A stretch of 64,000 bases of DNA, taken from contig OY783221.1 in the NCBI GenBank assembly GCA_963678705.1, positions 6,076,001-6,140,000 of the forward strand. Reading direction: 5' to 3'. Shown here piece after piece: positions 34,796-48,978 of the stretch. The stretch comes from Panorpa germanica (taxonomy: Eukaryota > Arthropoda > Insecta > Mecoptera > Panorpidae). The notes below the pieces were generated by a model. It worked only from the letters and a program-made list of their open reading frames with translations, searched no databases and was not told the origin of the DNA. The position numbers and the translations under genes were made by a program. Positions within the stretch are counted from its first letter, which is position 1. Each line of letters opens with the position of its first letter.

Positions 34796-36769
34796 TAGTG
34801 GATGTAGCTGTCACTGCATACACCTTCCCTCCCGTTTGTTCCCATTTATTTATTTTTCTTCATGATGAGTGTTATCACCTACGACCTACTACTAAATTGG
34901 CAGTTTCAATTCTCCTGCATAATAAGTTTGTGATTTAGTATATACATAATTCGACTCTAAACCCCTATTTTCAAACTTGTTAACATTCGGACTATTTCTG
35001 AAATAAATAAGACAACTTAAAGTTACCTAAACTTATCTCCCAACCTTAGATAAATTTCAAAATAACTCCCATATCTTTGGGTAGGTATAAGTAACCCAAT
35101 TTATATTTAAATTTTAACGGTTATTCTTAATTAATTACAAAATAGATGTATTGTATTCAAAACGCAATGTTACAGTATTTGCGGGTAATTCAGGCGTAGA
35201 AATGTAACTATTTCATACACTTTAGTCCTAATTCCAATCTTTAATTAGGGAGACAAAGAGCAAGTGACAGACATTGATCAAGACAGACTCGGATGTGAGA
35301 GAGGGCAGGGGGGCTACTGCACCGGGGCCTCTACAAGAGAGGAGCCCTAACAGTAGAGATAAAAACAGTAAATTTTTGAAAGACTACGGAAAAAAATTTT
35401 TACACAAATTTCACAAATCTAGCCCTGGATCAAGGTACTAAAACTAAAAGCTAAAATATAGTTTTTTAATTTAAGTAATGAATCCTAATACGAGCATATT
35501 CTCTCCAAAATATTACGTAAATGCTACATTTGTGAATATTACAGGCTCTTATATAGCTGTAATAGATATAGTACTAATATTTTAAGAAAATCATGATTAG
35601 TATTAACAAAATATTCTACAAATGATCCCACTTCAGTATTGGGTTGCCTAACACTGCAACAGACTATTTGCTAGCATACTTGATTGATAAACATTAAAGT
35701 AGAAACTGCCTGTTTATGCGAAAAAACTCTAATACACTCTAATGAATCAGTCGAAGTACGGAGCATCTTTATATGAGAAAAACTGAATCAATAATTTTCA
35801 CAATTATTATTTGATTATAGTGTAAGTGTGAAAATTATCATATTTGTAAATGGCCCTTGTTTATTTGAGTTTTTAAAGCACTGCTTTCAACCAATAAAAT
35901 ACATAAACATAGTCCTACTATGCTAACTCCTATTTGAAAGATATTTTTGAAATGTTAAAAAAAAACCTTTAAGCTATATTATTTTCAAACCCGTATCTTA
36001 AATGTCTGAACCTGTCAGAAATCCTAGTGCACTGGTCTAATTGTGTATAAGTAAAAGGGAAGAATGTACGTGCGTAGCATCTCTGGAGAACCATCCCTCT
36101 CCCTCTCACCCTCCAGCTTGTGAGGAGGGGTTAAGAGTATATGTATAAACAAGTGTTTACGCTTTACGCTTACTCTAGCGTTAGAAAAACTGACAGGAAT
36201 GATCAACAGTTAACGGAACAAATGTTTTGCAGAAGGAAACATAAGTTCTTGTTTGGTGGGTGGTGGTGAAACTTAGGGTTGGTGGTAGGGGTGACCGGAC
36301 TATAAATTTAAATAACGTATGGCTAAGGAGGTAAGATAACGCCTAAGTGACTTGCGGAGATAAAAATGAAATATGATTTTAAAATGAACGTTGGTTAAGA
36401 AATCTCTATAAAAAATTTAGTGAATTTTGAAGAAAGTTTGTTTTAATGGTTTAAATTGTTTAATAGGTCTGCAGATAGTTTATTACAATGTGGGAAAAGT
36501 AGCGGACTAGCTCTAAACAACGATCAGAAAAAAACAGAATAATTGGTCGCTAAGCCGACGATGAGTGATGTAGTTCACATATATGAGGCTATGACACCAT
36601 AGAAACTGTCAACATAGTAAGAGATTGTCTGTAATAAGAATCAACATCAGAAATAGCTTGACGTTAAATAAATTTAACTTTAGAAAAAGGAGACAATACA
36701 AATTGTTTCTAATTTAAATAATAATAATAATTGAAAAAATTAAATTTTATTTTATTATTTAAAATTATT
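34796..36769. other. Intergenic DNA, no gene seen
   Basis: AT-rich. A short GC-richer patch at 35280-35340 and a CT-rich stretch at 36085-36125 hold no recognisable coding or RNA feature. The 60-codon - strand frame at 36024-36206 overlaps the CT-rich stretch and looks spurious. Confidence 0.5.
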
Positions 36770-37095
36770 ACTTTTTTTTAAATTTATTTATTTGGCCTTG
36801 ACTTTTATTCGTCATAGCCACCATCAAACATTTTTTATATATATTTAACATAACATTTATAATTCTATTTTACAATTGTCTAAATATTTAAATAATCCAC
36901 TTATTAATTTTGAATCACTTAACAAAAAATTAGTATTAAATCAAATATTTCACTATTGAATTTTGATCTGTGTAGACTATAATTTATGCATTCAAATATA
37001 ATATGATCTAAAGTTCCTAATTCGCCACATTGGCATCTATCGTCGGATTTAAGATTAGTTTTATACAGGTGAACTGGAATTTTTCAATGATTACT
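36770..37095 (-). pseudogene. Non-LTR retrotransposon 3' end, copy 1
   Basis: On the - strand the sequence reads H-L-Y-K-T-N-L-K-S-D-D-R-C-Q-C-G-E-L-G-T and then D-H-I-I-F-E-C-I-N-Y-S-L, the Cys-rich C-terminus found after RNase H in I/Jockey/R1-like elements. After about 200 bp of 3' UTR comes GATGGTGGCTATGACG, then an A-rich tail (T runs at 36725-36780 on +). An in-frame TGA lies just upstream of this motif, so it is dead. The tail sequence recurs at 43380 and 54680. Confidence 0.75.
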
Positions 37096-40000
37096 TTTGA
37101 TTATGATTATAATTGATATTGATTATTTATATTGTATATTTATTGCTACAGTTTTTATGGTGACGTGGTCTCATATCTGTGGACTACACTACACTACTGC
37201 TACATAAGATTCATGATTATAAAAACATAATCAAATCACTTTTGATAACTACCAAACCGAAAATATAACACTGGTTCTGTGAGCGAACCGGAAGACACTA
37301 CAATCTATCGTCAAGTATATTAACCAACTGTCTGTTCTTTTTTATTTCAGAACAACCAATTAAAATTTAAATATAGATTTAAGAAGTTAAGTATATACAT
37401 ATCTAAAATCGTATCTCAACAGAAATAAGAAAAACATTGCACAATTATAGTCAGAATCGATAGATTGTTATATCACGCTAGATAAAAACTTATATTGCAT
37501 GTGATTTCACACATTGTGAACCTATGCAGACGATATAAATATCCGTATAAAAAACTAATTTTGCGTTCTATCCCTGAATAAATACATAATCTATCTACTT
37601 AGAAGAGTATAACAGAATACAGAAATAAAAATAATTTATAAACTTTTATATAAAAATATTTTATATTGAAAAGATTTACTCATAATAATAACTAAAAATA
37701 TAATGCATGCTCCAACAGAATGCAGAGGTATTCAAGGGCACTTCAAAGTAACTACAAGTTGCTACAAGTATTGAATATATATAGCTATGTACAAATCAAA
37801 GCAAAGCAAACACCTAATCTGTATAGGTAACGCACGATGCAGTATATCCAGTATATTATAATTTGTTGAAGAGAAAAGAAAGACAAGACCCGAAATGGAT
37901 GCAGAAAGAGATGCATTACCGTGTTGAGTAGAGCAGAGGATTACAAATGCAACAAGCTAAGTTTGTGCAGTACGAGTACATATTTGCAAACCAGACAGAG
38001 TTTGTACAAATACCACACAGTTGTGTTGTAAGTGATTACTAAAATATTATTTATTATTTGTGCTTCTAATTATACAGATGTAAGTTCCTTTATTTGACAA
38101 TGTTACCTAACTCGCTTAATCACATATAGTTATTTTTAACATGAAATTTAATGTTACAGAAAATAGTTATTAAAAACTACTGCAAACTGTACGACGAGAG
38201 TACAGTTTTTACATCCCTTTTAAATACAAGTATGTACTTCAATACAAATCTCAGATAGCATAGAAATAAATAAAGATAAATTAAAAGAAATAAAACCACA
38301 AGAACATCGAAACTTCGATAATTATTGATATACAACTGTACCTGCAAATGGTAAATTGTAAAACCTCATTAAAAGGTAAACTTTGTAGCTAGAATTTAAT
38401 TATAAATATATAGAAGAGCCCATTGCAACACTCTACTCATTACAACACACTACAATCACACACAAGTATGTAATTTAACTTTGATATATGTAATTATTAA
38501 TTTAAAATTAATATAAAAAATATTCTAATAATCAAAATATAAATATTTCAGCTGATAACAACGAAGGATACATCAGTCTACTTAAGTACAATGCCTTGAA
38601 GCTATATATAAGAGAGAACAAAGCAAGTAAATAGCAATAAATTAGAGCATTTGGAAAGAAAAGACACATTTTTAAGAGCGTGCTAAAAATATCCACAATG
38701 TAAGATATTAATATTTAAAAATAACTATTATTTTAGATTCAATATTAGGCCTGATAAAATTTGAAGAAATTGGTTGACAAAAAACCATAAGAGAAAGTTT
38801 GTATTAATAGTCATTATTATTATTATCAGAATGTGCACTTAATTATTACAAATTATCAAGACATTAGATAAGGAAGAGTAGCATGCAGAGTACATTCTTA
38901 TTTGAATCTCTATAATTCAATTTATGCACAAATCTACTCGTTTATTACAAAATATTTTAATATATAAAAAGAACACTCACCAAAATCCATTGCTTCTGTG
39001 CTTGTTCAACCCTAAAAAGAATATTCACTTGCACACAATTGTCCACAATACACAACCCCATGTAAAATATTAAATGAATATCAGAGCCGGCTGAATATTT
39101 AAATTAAAACTAAAGTCTTTCATTTAGGGATTGTGCATTTCACATCTACTAAAAATACTGTACACTTTATTTAAAGTCTATTCTATTAAAATCATTTAAT
39201 TCTTTTGAAAACCTAAGCAGGTAAAGAAATATTTCATTTAAATGCATATGGAAACTGATATTGATAGATCATCAATCATTTATATTAGTTGGGTACTTAT
39301 TCTCTAACATAGTCAGCAAACGTTCAATACTAGATTTAATGTTCGTAATTCAATAAAACTAGTATGTAATGTTGTACATGAAATTTTATAATAGTATTAA
39401 ACGTTTGCTATCTGTAGTAAAGAATCTTGTAGAGTGATACTTCAAAGTCAAAGTCTATAGGAATCAAATCTAATCTTGGTAGGTCTGGATTTAAGGTATT
39501 TATTGACTAAATTTAGAGGTAGCTAATGAACTAGACTTTATTTAATTTCATTACTGGTACTAATTAGTTGCAAATAGAAATGAAACATTCTTTCTGTAAT
39601 GTAATGTATTATAAATGTAATGAAACCCGGTTGTAACCAGGAAACATTACAAGCAAAGAAACAAATTATTAGGTAATAGTCTTTGATAAAGATTGTTACT
39701 TTGGCTAACAAGAATTTTGAATAATTTTATAAGTATTAATTATGAAATATTATCTTTACTTTACTAATTTAACAATTATTTAATCACTTCAAACTTGTTT
39801 ATAACCTATAACTTAAACTAAACAACATAAACAATTAAAAAAGTACCTAGCTAGAATTGGTTAAAAAGTTACTCACAGTTTTGTTAATTTTCACTAAATT
39901 ACGGTTACAAATACACAAACTAAATATACAATAGTTGAAATAATAATTAATAAAAGATATTAATGAGAAAACCTCCACGTAATCGTAACTTCCACGTACG

Positions 40001-43000
40001 CAAAAACCACAATGCACTGTAGTCAGCGAACTGCAGGCGTTCACTTTCTGTCGTCCATCTTGTGACAGTTGCCTGCACTGTAGGTTTATGTACATGATAT
40101 ATTGAAGATTTATATTGATTTTATTATTTTACTACTAATTCGCTCTAAACTTAATTCATAATTAATTAGATAATTCTAATTTTTAACATTTATTTCATAT
40201 ATGGCATATATATAATAGAGCATTTATATACCATCAGCGAACGCCTGAGTAAGCCTCTCATGCAACACTTAATTTTTGCTTATGTGGTGGCAGTTCTCTT
40301 CGAAGGCGTTGTTAGTGTTCATTAATTCAATTCAAGGTAATTAAAATATTTTAAATTATTATAATAAAATTATATATTCAGGTGTTTAGTTTTATAACAT
40401 AATAGTTCGTTATGTTATATTGAAACGGTATCACATAATATTATATATGATATTTATAATCTTTCATAAGTAGGGATTCAAATAAGTAAAATACAGACCT
40501 CCGTGCAATAGAAGAAATTAGTTCGAAGCTATAATATATTCCAAATTATTACAACAAATTATATAATAATTAAAATATTTTAATAATTACTATGCATCTG
40601 TTTAAAAAGTTCATTACTTTACGATTATTAATACACTTAAAATTCTAACCTCAAATTAAGAGGTGACTGACTATCGTTTATAGTACATGTATACAGAAAT
40701 GTAAAAATATACTCTGATTGCATGATCAAGATGATAATATATTATGAATATTTGCAAGCTAATATTTAAAACTAACTTAAACTCCTATTTTGATACTTTT
40801 TAACGACATCTGTTAACATCAGACGATTTCTCAAAGGCCAATATTTTCCAAATACAGCTACTTATGCCCGCTCCAAGGAATGGTATTTTGATAGATTTTT
40901 TTAAAGAAATAGCACTTTAGAAAGCCGTGTAATGTTTAACGGGTTTTACACTATGATTTACAAATATATTGCAGATTAGATAGACTCTCTGTTGCTTTTT
41001 TTGAACAGTTTTTTTACTCGTTGTATACCTCTACATATTGCACATTCCAAGCGCCAGTATTCATAATATGTTATTTGAATGATGATAAATAAAATATATT
41101 TTTAACTGTTAAATTAAAGTGCTTGTTGTGCTGAGGTGTTTCTTGTTGCCAAATCTAAATTGAACTTGTTATGCCAAGGTGAACTCTGAACTATTTAGTA
41201 AAAACCTTTTACTTTTAACTTTTAACTTTTATGCATATGAATGTTGAGACATTAGCTGCAGATCAGTTGTATTTAAAATCGTGAGATACCTATATATTCA
41301 GTTTGGCAACATAGTGTAATGTGTTTTGTGTGGTGGAATTCTTTCAAGGTGCAGGGTCCAGCTCTGAATGGTTCACCTGAATGGTAAGTGCTTATGCTAT
41401 TCTATTATGCATGTTGGTAAAATAAAAAATATATATAACCAAATATAGTAGACTATAGATAAAAAGTAAAATTCATATAGTATTCTGTTTCTAAAAAATA
41501 TTCTCATTATATAAGTGTATTTCCTTTATTTAATTATATCTTAAATTATATCCTGCTACAGATAATGTCTTATATATTTTACATGAAGATATGTATTCTC
41601 AACATTATTTCTTTTATTCTTATGTCCTGTTACTTTTCTAATTAATTAGAATTATGAAAAATCATTTAAGAATTATTAGTGTTATCAAAACAACCTTCTG
41701 TTGTATTTCACGTATTTTACCTATTTCGGATTATTAGAATCATAAAAATATTTAAATCTTATTTAATCAAGGGCACACTGTAGGTAAGACTGTATTTAAA
41801 CATATTTGTCTTTCTCATATGAAGATTAAAAACTCTTCATTGTACGAACTATTGTACAAACAGATTCTAAATACAGACCTATTGGAAGTGTGTTCTGAAC
41901 ACGTAGACTGTTTCGACGCAGTCGTGTCAGTAGTGTGTTCCCAGCATTAATTGTAAAATCAGAGATACTTAATCAGAGTCGTTAATTATTTTTAAAGTTA
42001 TTTTTAATTATTTCATAATCATTTGCAATAGGTTTTCGCAGCATAAAATAATTTATTTAGAAGGTTCTACAGTCGGATAAAATTCGTCGTTTAATTGTAG
42101 CCAACAGTTAGGCAGCAATTTCTTTGTTTTGTTATGTGAAAAGGGTAAATCCAGATTTAAATTTGAATTTTCGGGGTGTAAGGCGCCTTTATTCTTTCTT
42201 TGATTCTTTTTAAAACTACGAGTAAAAGTCACACAAATATTTTATACAAAGTTTTTTTGTTGGTGGTAAATAATTGCATCTTTAAGAAAAAAGTTATACG
42301 TAAAAATAAATCTTGACGACACAGTGGGCAGGAGCAGTGATGTTTGAAGTGACTGCTGTCTCTTCGGGTTTAATTCGCAAACAAGAGTTATATTTGGTTT
42401 ACTTGTTTTCCAGTTAAATTGATTATGTACATATACACAATCATACATTTATTAGGCAGCGGTGTACATATATATAAAGCTATGTCATCAAACGGATTCA
42501 AATTTAAATCTTGATTTAATATTTTTACATGACGAGAAAAGAAAATTTCTACCTACTTAAAATTCACTGTTTGACATCTGATTTCCTCAACTAGGTACTA
42601 ACTGTTATTAAAGATCTCTTTGTGAGCTGCAGGTACAACCCACACACACACACACAAAACAATAACGCGGTACTATTAGTATTTCTAGCTGCTTGTTGAA
42701 TAAACAAGTCTGCTAAGTTTAATTTGTATTTACTTTTCGGAGAAGTACCATAAATACATACAAATAGAGGGCAGCAGGAATAATAACTTTGTATTTGAAT
42801 TTCATTTATATATTAATTATGATAAACTAATTGCAGTTGTTATAATAAAATGTTGACTTATCCTTAAATACTTTCAACATTATACTGTTTTTTAATTTAT
42901 TTAAATGATTATAATATATATCAGGCGTTGCAGATATTTTTTGTTTACGAAGTTGTGTAAAATGGTTGTAAAACTTATTTATATCAGCAAATGACTTGTT

Positions 43001-43354
43001 GTTGTTCTTCAGGTTCTATTAAAGAAAATGTCATTAACTAATTAATTTATTTCGTAATAAGGTGGTATATATAAATTTATTAATTATTATGTTTTCATTA
43101 GAAATAAGCTGACCAAAAATATATTTTCGCATATGACGTAATTTTGTATAAGAAAAAGCGGTTTTTTGGTTTTATACAAAACATTTTTTTAAAAATTTTT
43201 TATTTAGAATTTGTGGCGATTTCAACATCAAGGTCATGTTCACCTAAAGTTGTTTTATTTTTTTTAAATTTTAATATTAGTTAGGAATATGTCATCAGAT
43301 GCCTACAGTCTTTGTTATGTATAGTCATCTGTTGAATACCAAGACTCTGGTTGT
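37096..43354. other. Intergenic DNA, no confident gene
   Basis: AT-rich. A GC-richer pocket at 39975-40090, with a partner-like pocket at 40230-40320, has short open frames on the - strand but no recognised domain. GTGCAGGGTCCAGCTCTGAATG at 41350-41371, before GGTAAGTG at 41386, looks like a tiny exon with donor but is unsupported. A short CA repeat is at 42641-42656. Nothing else is identified. Confidence 0.45.
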
Positions 43355-43950
43355 TCGTTATTTTTTTTTTATATTTATTTACTTATTTGCCTTGACTTTC
43401 TTTCGTCATAGCCACCATCAAACATTTTTTATACATCTTTTATAATTTATAATTTAATTTTACAAATTTCTAAATATTTCAATAATTCACTAATTCATTT
43501 TGAATCACTTAACAAAAATTTAGTATTAACAGGAAAAGTTTTAATCACATCTAATATATCATTATTCAATTTTGATCTTTCTAAACTATAATTTATGCAT
43601 TCAAATACTCGTATAATATGATCCAAAGTTCCTTCTTCACCACATTGACATATATCGTCAGATTTAATAATAATTTTGTACAGGTGTTGTTTGTTAGTTT
43701 TGTGAATTTTGTTTTCAATTTACTGCTTTGTAGTTTTGAATATAGATCACGTAGTGTAATAGCTATATCTACTGGGTTTTTCGCATAAGTTTTTGACTGT
43801 TCAATTATTTCGTTTTTCTTTTGTGAGTTTTGATATGTTTTTTTTTAGATTATTAAATTCCATTAGAAGATCTCACTCTTCATCTGTTTCGGATGAGTCT
43901 TTTTGATTGTTATTGGATTTCTTTCTTTTTGGACATGATTCCTTTTTTCA
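43355..43950 (-). pseudogene. Non-LTR retrotransposon, ORF1-like start joined to 3' end, copy 2
   Basis: The 3' part (43355-43700) matches copies 1 and 3: an A-rich tail, GATGGTGGCTATGACG, and H-L-Y-K-I-I-I-K-S-D-D-I-C-Q-C-G-E-E-G. The 5' part (43700-43945 on + coordinates) is different. From ATG near 43945 it reads a Lys/Ser/Asn-rich, acidic then coiled-coil-like protein start (S-S-E-T-D-E-E, M-E-F-N-N-L-K-K) broken by frameshifts and stops. That resembles the N-terminus of a nucleic-acid-binding ORF1. RT and RNase H, expected between, are missing, so this copy is internally deleted. Confidence 0.6.
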
Positions 43951-45512
43951 TGATTATATCATTTACTTATGTTGTTGTTTTCATTTCTGACAAAACGTTT
44001 TTAAAACTAAAATTATATGTCAAATAAATATTGGGCTTAACAGTAAACTTATAAACATATGTCATTGATTGGCGTTGAAACGTATGGCATCAACACCACT
44101 ATGAATGCGAATATATATAAAGTTTGCAAATTTTTGTTATTGTTTCTGTTCGTTGGATAGTCAGTTGAAGCTAGCAAATATAAGTCCAAACTCTGAGTAC
44201 ATTCATGCGTAGTATTTCGATACCGCATATCTTCTCTATAACTCTGCTCGGGAATTTCACTTCTCCGCTGTTGAAATATGCACTCCGCTTAGATATATGT
44301 ACCAAGTACAGTCTCAAAAAAAAAAATAGTCCTCCGTATTTAGTGTACATAACGCTTTGTATACTTTTTTATATGATTACCATTATACTGTGAAACGTTG
44401 GAATATAAAGCCACCTGTATATACTTCGGAGCTTGTTGTAGCTGTGGTGTTTTTAGATCTGTATTAGTTGCTCGCTGTGTTATACCTAAAATTGCGCAGT
44501 TAAGTAGACTAAGATAAGAATTCAATTACACGTGAAACAATAAATTGTTCAATATAAAATTGATATTAAAAATGAAACACTGTAGTTGATAGTTTTAGTT
44601 TAATTGTGTGCTGTACTCTGTAAGGTAAGAACCAGCAGGCAGCATTCAACAGTACGTAAGTGGTAATTGCTTTTACCACTTGAAATAAAGCTCAAAGTAA
44701 AGTTTCTTTAAGGTCGACGAAGCTCAATAAATTATCCAGTACTGCGTTATACAACTCTGTCAAGAAACAAGATCATAAAAACACCAACGACTTTTACAGA
44801 AGTACCAACGTTATGGACTTACACGTCCCTTGAAATGTTGGGTGCACTGTTAAGGAACGTAGAAAATAAATAAATATAGACTGGTAGAAAGATGTTGATA
44901 TTTCTACTTTACCATTGGGTCGCAGCTAACTAGGTTTTATGACGTGTTGTAACTTAAAAACATGCCAATAAAATGAGAGTAAATTTTTTTTTATTTTAGT
45001 TGGTGGTTATTAGGAGCACTAATCGTTTAAGGCGAAGTTTTCGCTCATAAAAATCAAATTTAGAGTTCTCATATACTGAAACAGACTACGTGGAGTAGAA
45101 TGTATTGAAATTGTTTAGGATTAGGGTTAGCTATAAATCACGGTACACAAATTTGTCATTTGTCATCTACACTCATAGTTATACATTGTGGAACATTCCT
45201 CAATCTGTTGTGACGTCACATTTTTAAAAAGAAATTTTTTAGTGTTATTTTAATTTCTTGACCTTGTTTATTTTTCCTTTTTCGAAGTCGAAATTAACAT
45301 TATATATGACATCACGAAGATTATGATTATGACTCTCCACAAGTTAATTCAAAGTTTAATTTATACATTGCATATAGAAATAGTCTTGGAACGCAGTTTC
45401 ACACTTGCTAGCTTAGTGAATTTTTAAACTCTTTGTTATTCACTTGTTACATTTTCTAATTATGAAGTAGTTTACATTTTGTGGTGAGTTAGTGTGTGTG
45501 TATTTCTGATAA

Positions 45513-45731
45513 TTGGGTTGCAAACTCATTTTTAAGGAGTCAATTTTTCAATTCTTTATCGAAATAATGGTTAATAATTTATTAAATATCCAAAAATGGA
45601 CGAATCTATTTAAAGTTTGAATTTTGTTACTGACATCACGGACAAAATATTTTTCGTTTTATTTTACGACATTATATTGAAACATTATGGGTCGACAGAC
45701 CAGCTGCTATAGCTTTGACGTCTAATACTAC
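45513..45731. repeat. Diverged family A/C fragment
   Basis: GGGTTGCAAACTCATTTTTAAGGAGTC at 45513 aligns with the family A start. TTTATTAAATATCCAAAAATGGACG and the GACATCACGGAC region align with family C at 33060-33310. It is interrupted at 45732 by a family B element. Confidence 0.6.
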
Positions 45732-46106
45732 CCCAGTAAACAATTTGGTGAAGTGTCCTATTTGGTGAAGTTCGAGTCACTCGTACAATTCTATTCTAAC
45801 GCTTTACAAGTTCTCTACCTGTCACAGATTTTGTGTTAGTTTTTCATAATAATATTCTTTCTTTTTCCAACATCATTCAATAAGTATTTCTGTTTCTTTC
45901 CCACATGGGTATATTTTTATTATCCGGTCATAAATCATAAACCTACTCCGCTTTTAATTCAGCAGTGAACCGTCGTTGCAATGTCTGTAGCTCATAAAAA
46001 GGACCTTTCCTTTGAACGACTGAATAGAAAACGAACACGTTCCAGACAAAAAATTCATGATATGTAATAGAAATTAAGTAGAATTTACTCCAAAATGTTT
46101 ACTGGG
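45732..46106. mobile_element. Family B DNA transposon, copy 2 (375 bp, internal deletion)
   Basis: The termini are CCCAGTAAACAATTTGG and CCAAAATGTTTACTGGG, with AC flanking both sides (45730-45731, 46107-46108). It is inverted relative to the 31180 copy. The outer ~170 bp on each side align well with copy 1, while about 480 bp of its middle are absent. Ends intact plus a deleted middle is the usual MITE-forming pattern. Confidence 0.85.
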
Positions 46107-46108
46107 AC

Positions 46109-47632
46109 ATGTCTTTTGCACTTCTCTTGTTTAATAGTGATTGTAAACGTTTGCAAACGGAAGTGAGGAAAAAGCTGAGGAAGCAATGATGTTTTTTTTT
46201 GTAAATATTTACCGCTTTAATTATTAAATTGAAATATGACTATTTCAATCGTTATTAACTTCTGTAATTTTGCGAATTTAACAAAAATAATTGGATTTTT
46301 GCAGTTTTATATAAATTCAGTTATGGTTCACAATCCAATTGCTTTATCTTTTAGCCTTTATATTCCATTTAAGATCAGTTAAACTAAACGTGACGTAATT
46401 TATACTTAAAATATATCTTTTTCTAGTTTGGTCTGTTTCTCCCTTCTATTTCTTCTTATTTCTGCCATCCATCCTCTTCCTTGCAATATATTTTTTATGA
46501 CTTACTCCACTTTCCACCTTCTCTCGACTCCTACCCCTTTCGTGGTAGTGCGGGTAGAGCATATTTGTGAGCAGACCTAATCTAATTTTTGTTTATATCA
46601 TGCTCAGGATCGTTTTAATGTTTTGTGATAAAATTATTAGTTTATTTTTAGTAGTGTATTAAGGTACTACATAGCAACACAATTCACACAAGTCTTAAGT
46701 TATATTTATATTTCATAAAGTTTAGATAACATAATTGTAGCATGAGTATTTTAGCTTTTTAATAATTTAACTAGAGTAAAGCTCCGGCTCAGTGATTTTT
46801 AATTTACAGCCAATGGTGACAATAAATTTGCTCGGTTTTCAAGCGTAACTGTTCCATTCTCTGAACCCGACTCTTTACTCATACAACCAGTATACAGCAT
46901 ACCGCACCGCACCAAATAGAACATCGTACAACCAACCATTATCGTCTCCATTTTAAATTGATGTCACTGGTAGAATTTCCACGCTAAAAATATTATAATA
47001 TCATAATCTATATTGAATTTGATCTATGTTTTTCGTAATGCAGAGAAACTTAAAATATTGCAAATGGAATTCACTGAAATAATAATGAAGATAAAAATAT
47101 GATTTTATTTGCATTTTCGACTGATCGACTATTTTTAATAACACCAGTGGTATTTGACAAGTGTATCTACATTATAATTTTGTGTGGGTGTGGATATTAC
47201 CACTAATATTCGCCTATCTTTAAGTGAGGGATTCAGATTTTGTGACCTCACTTTGTTTTACTACAAAATTTTTGGTCCTTCGTTATCCGGCAATAAAACT
47301 TTTATTACATCATTTCACTATTTAACAAGATACCACTAAATTACGATAACAGATTAATTCTTCATTTAAATATATCACTATTAAAACTAAAATTGAACTA
47401 GTAGAATTAAGACATCATCTTTAACCATTCTCTCTACTTCCCTTTTCTCATTCAAACCTCTTTCTACTGCTCTACATATTTAGTAATACTCGTATATTCT
47501 GAACTCTGTCCCTGTTGGAATTAACACCATGCCCAGCTTAATGAGAATCATGCCACCGAACTGAGCATACGATAGCTTTATGTTCTACAAGTCCAACTAA
47601 ACAAGACCTGCAAGGACTATATACCTAAGGAC
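46109..47632. other. Intergenic DNA, nothing identified
   Basis: AT-rich sequence with a T/C-rich patch at 46430-46560. No coding, RNA or repeat feature can be supported. Confidence 0.5.
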
Positions 47633-47771
47633 ATAGGCGTCTGAAGAGAGGGGTCGAGTTGGGGGGGGGGGCACTTACTGATCCTGATAAAATTATCTAA
47701 TCTAATAGAATGGAATCTACATGAAATTATAAAATTAGTTACACACTGAATTTTTTTTACGGATGCCCATG
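47633..47771. mobile_element. Short MITE family F, copy 1 (about 139 bp)
   Basis: The left end CATAGGCGTCTGAAGAGAGGGG and the inverted right end ACGGATGCCCATG are paired termini (CATGGGCATCCGT when inverted). A G11 run (47661-47671) lies inside. A second copy of the same length and layout is at 53555-53692. Class unknown. Confidence 0.55.
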
Positions 47772-48978
47772 TTTACAAGAATAGTGTACATTTGGTGTCT
47801 TACTATTTTGTTTCGTTTGGGTTTCATACTATTAGCTACATTCCACGATGTCATTATAATTACACCATACAGCGGATTATTATGGAATAGATCTTCTTAA
47901 CTTGGACCTAGTTATTATCATAGTTTTATTAGTAGGATGAAATATATATATGCACGTGATATATATAGCGTTGGTTTATGAAAGGGCATTATGCCCTTGT
48001 TTCGAATTAAAATTTAAATAATATATTTTAGTTCAGTTTTTTTAAAGAATGTGTCAATAGAACCTGACTATTTTAAATGTTGCTTTGCACAAATATTACT
48101 TTGAAGTTGTATTGTAAAGGGGAAAAAGGACTGTGGTCCTAAGAAGCCATTCAAAATATGAAGAAAAAGAAATATTACTTCGATATTTAATAATCTTAAA
48201 GAATCGGAAAATTAGTCATAGATAATGAGGGAAAATTCTAAATTTATTTTTTAAAAAAATGAACTAATTTGTTAAAGGCTATTTTTTATATTTGAATTGC
48301 TCGTACCAATCATGCCAGTACATGTACCATAGATAATAAATATAATACGTAGTTTGTATTCAAAATTTATCGCATTTATAAACCAGACCAACGGTATCGC
48401 AATCGTTGACCACAGGTAGAGCTCCCGTGTCATTTATATTTAATTTTGATTTCATGAAATCCCATGCATAATAGATCTGTGTTCAACACGCATATGAACA
48501 CATACACATACATTGTCCTTATATTTACTTTGAAAGTGTTAGTTAGGGTGCCAGAACGCTCTGGAATTATAACGCTATACTCGTACGTAACTTTTTTTAT
48601 CACAACAAAACATTTGAAATATTTTATTCAAGAAGTTGTACCATTCGGATCTTATGTATTCGTAAAATAGTTCTTATAAATTATAAAATGACCCTTATGC
48701 ATATTTGTCATAAGTCTCATAAGTAACATATAAGTCCTATCTAACCGTACTGAATAAAAACTGCATATAATAAAAACTTTTTAGACTTATTGTTGAATCA
48801 CTGGTAATGAGATATTACAAAAATAACCGTTTTTAGTCGCCATTTCTTTAAGATTAAGGCCAAAGTAATTAAAATTAGGGCTGTTAAACAAAATCTTCGG
48901 AATCAGCATGCCCAAATTAATAAGAAATGCTTATTTACCAGTTTTTCGGCCAATTTGTCGCATTCAGAGATTTAGAGA
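47772..48978. other. Intergenic DNA, nothing identified
   Basis: AT-rich. GGACTGTGGTCCTAAGAAGCC near 48130 has a weak echo at 62955-62975 (GGGCCGTGCTCTAAGAAGCTCC), perhaps an old repeat. The open frame at 48464-48670 lacks any domain. Confidence 0.45.

Noticed and set aside
39975-40320. Possible divergent promoter or first exons
   Set aside because: Only mildly raised GC; no motif or frame that can be supported.
41348-41392. Tiny exon-like segment before GTAAGT
   Set aside because: A donor match alone is not evidence; no frame, partner exon or repeat support.
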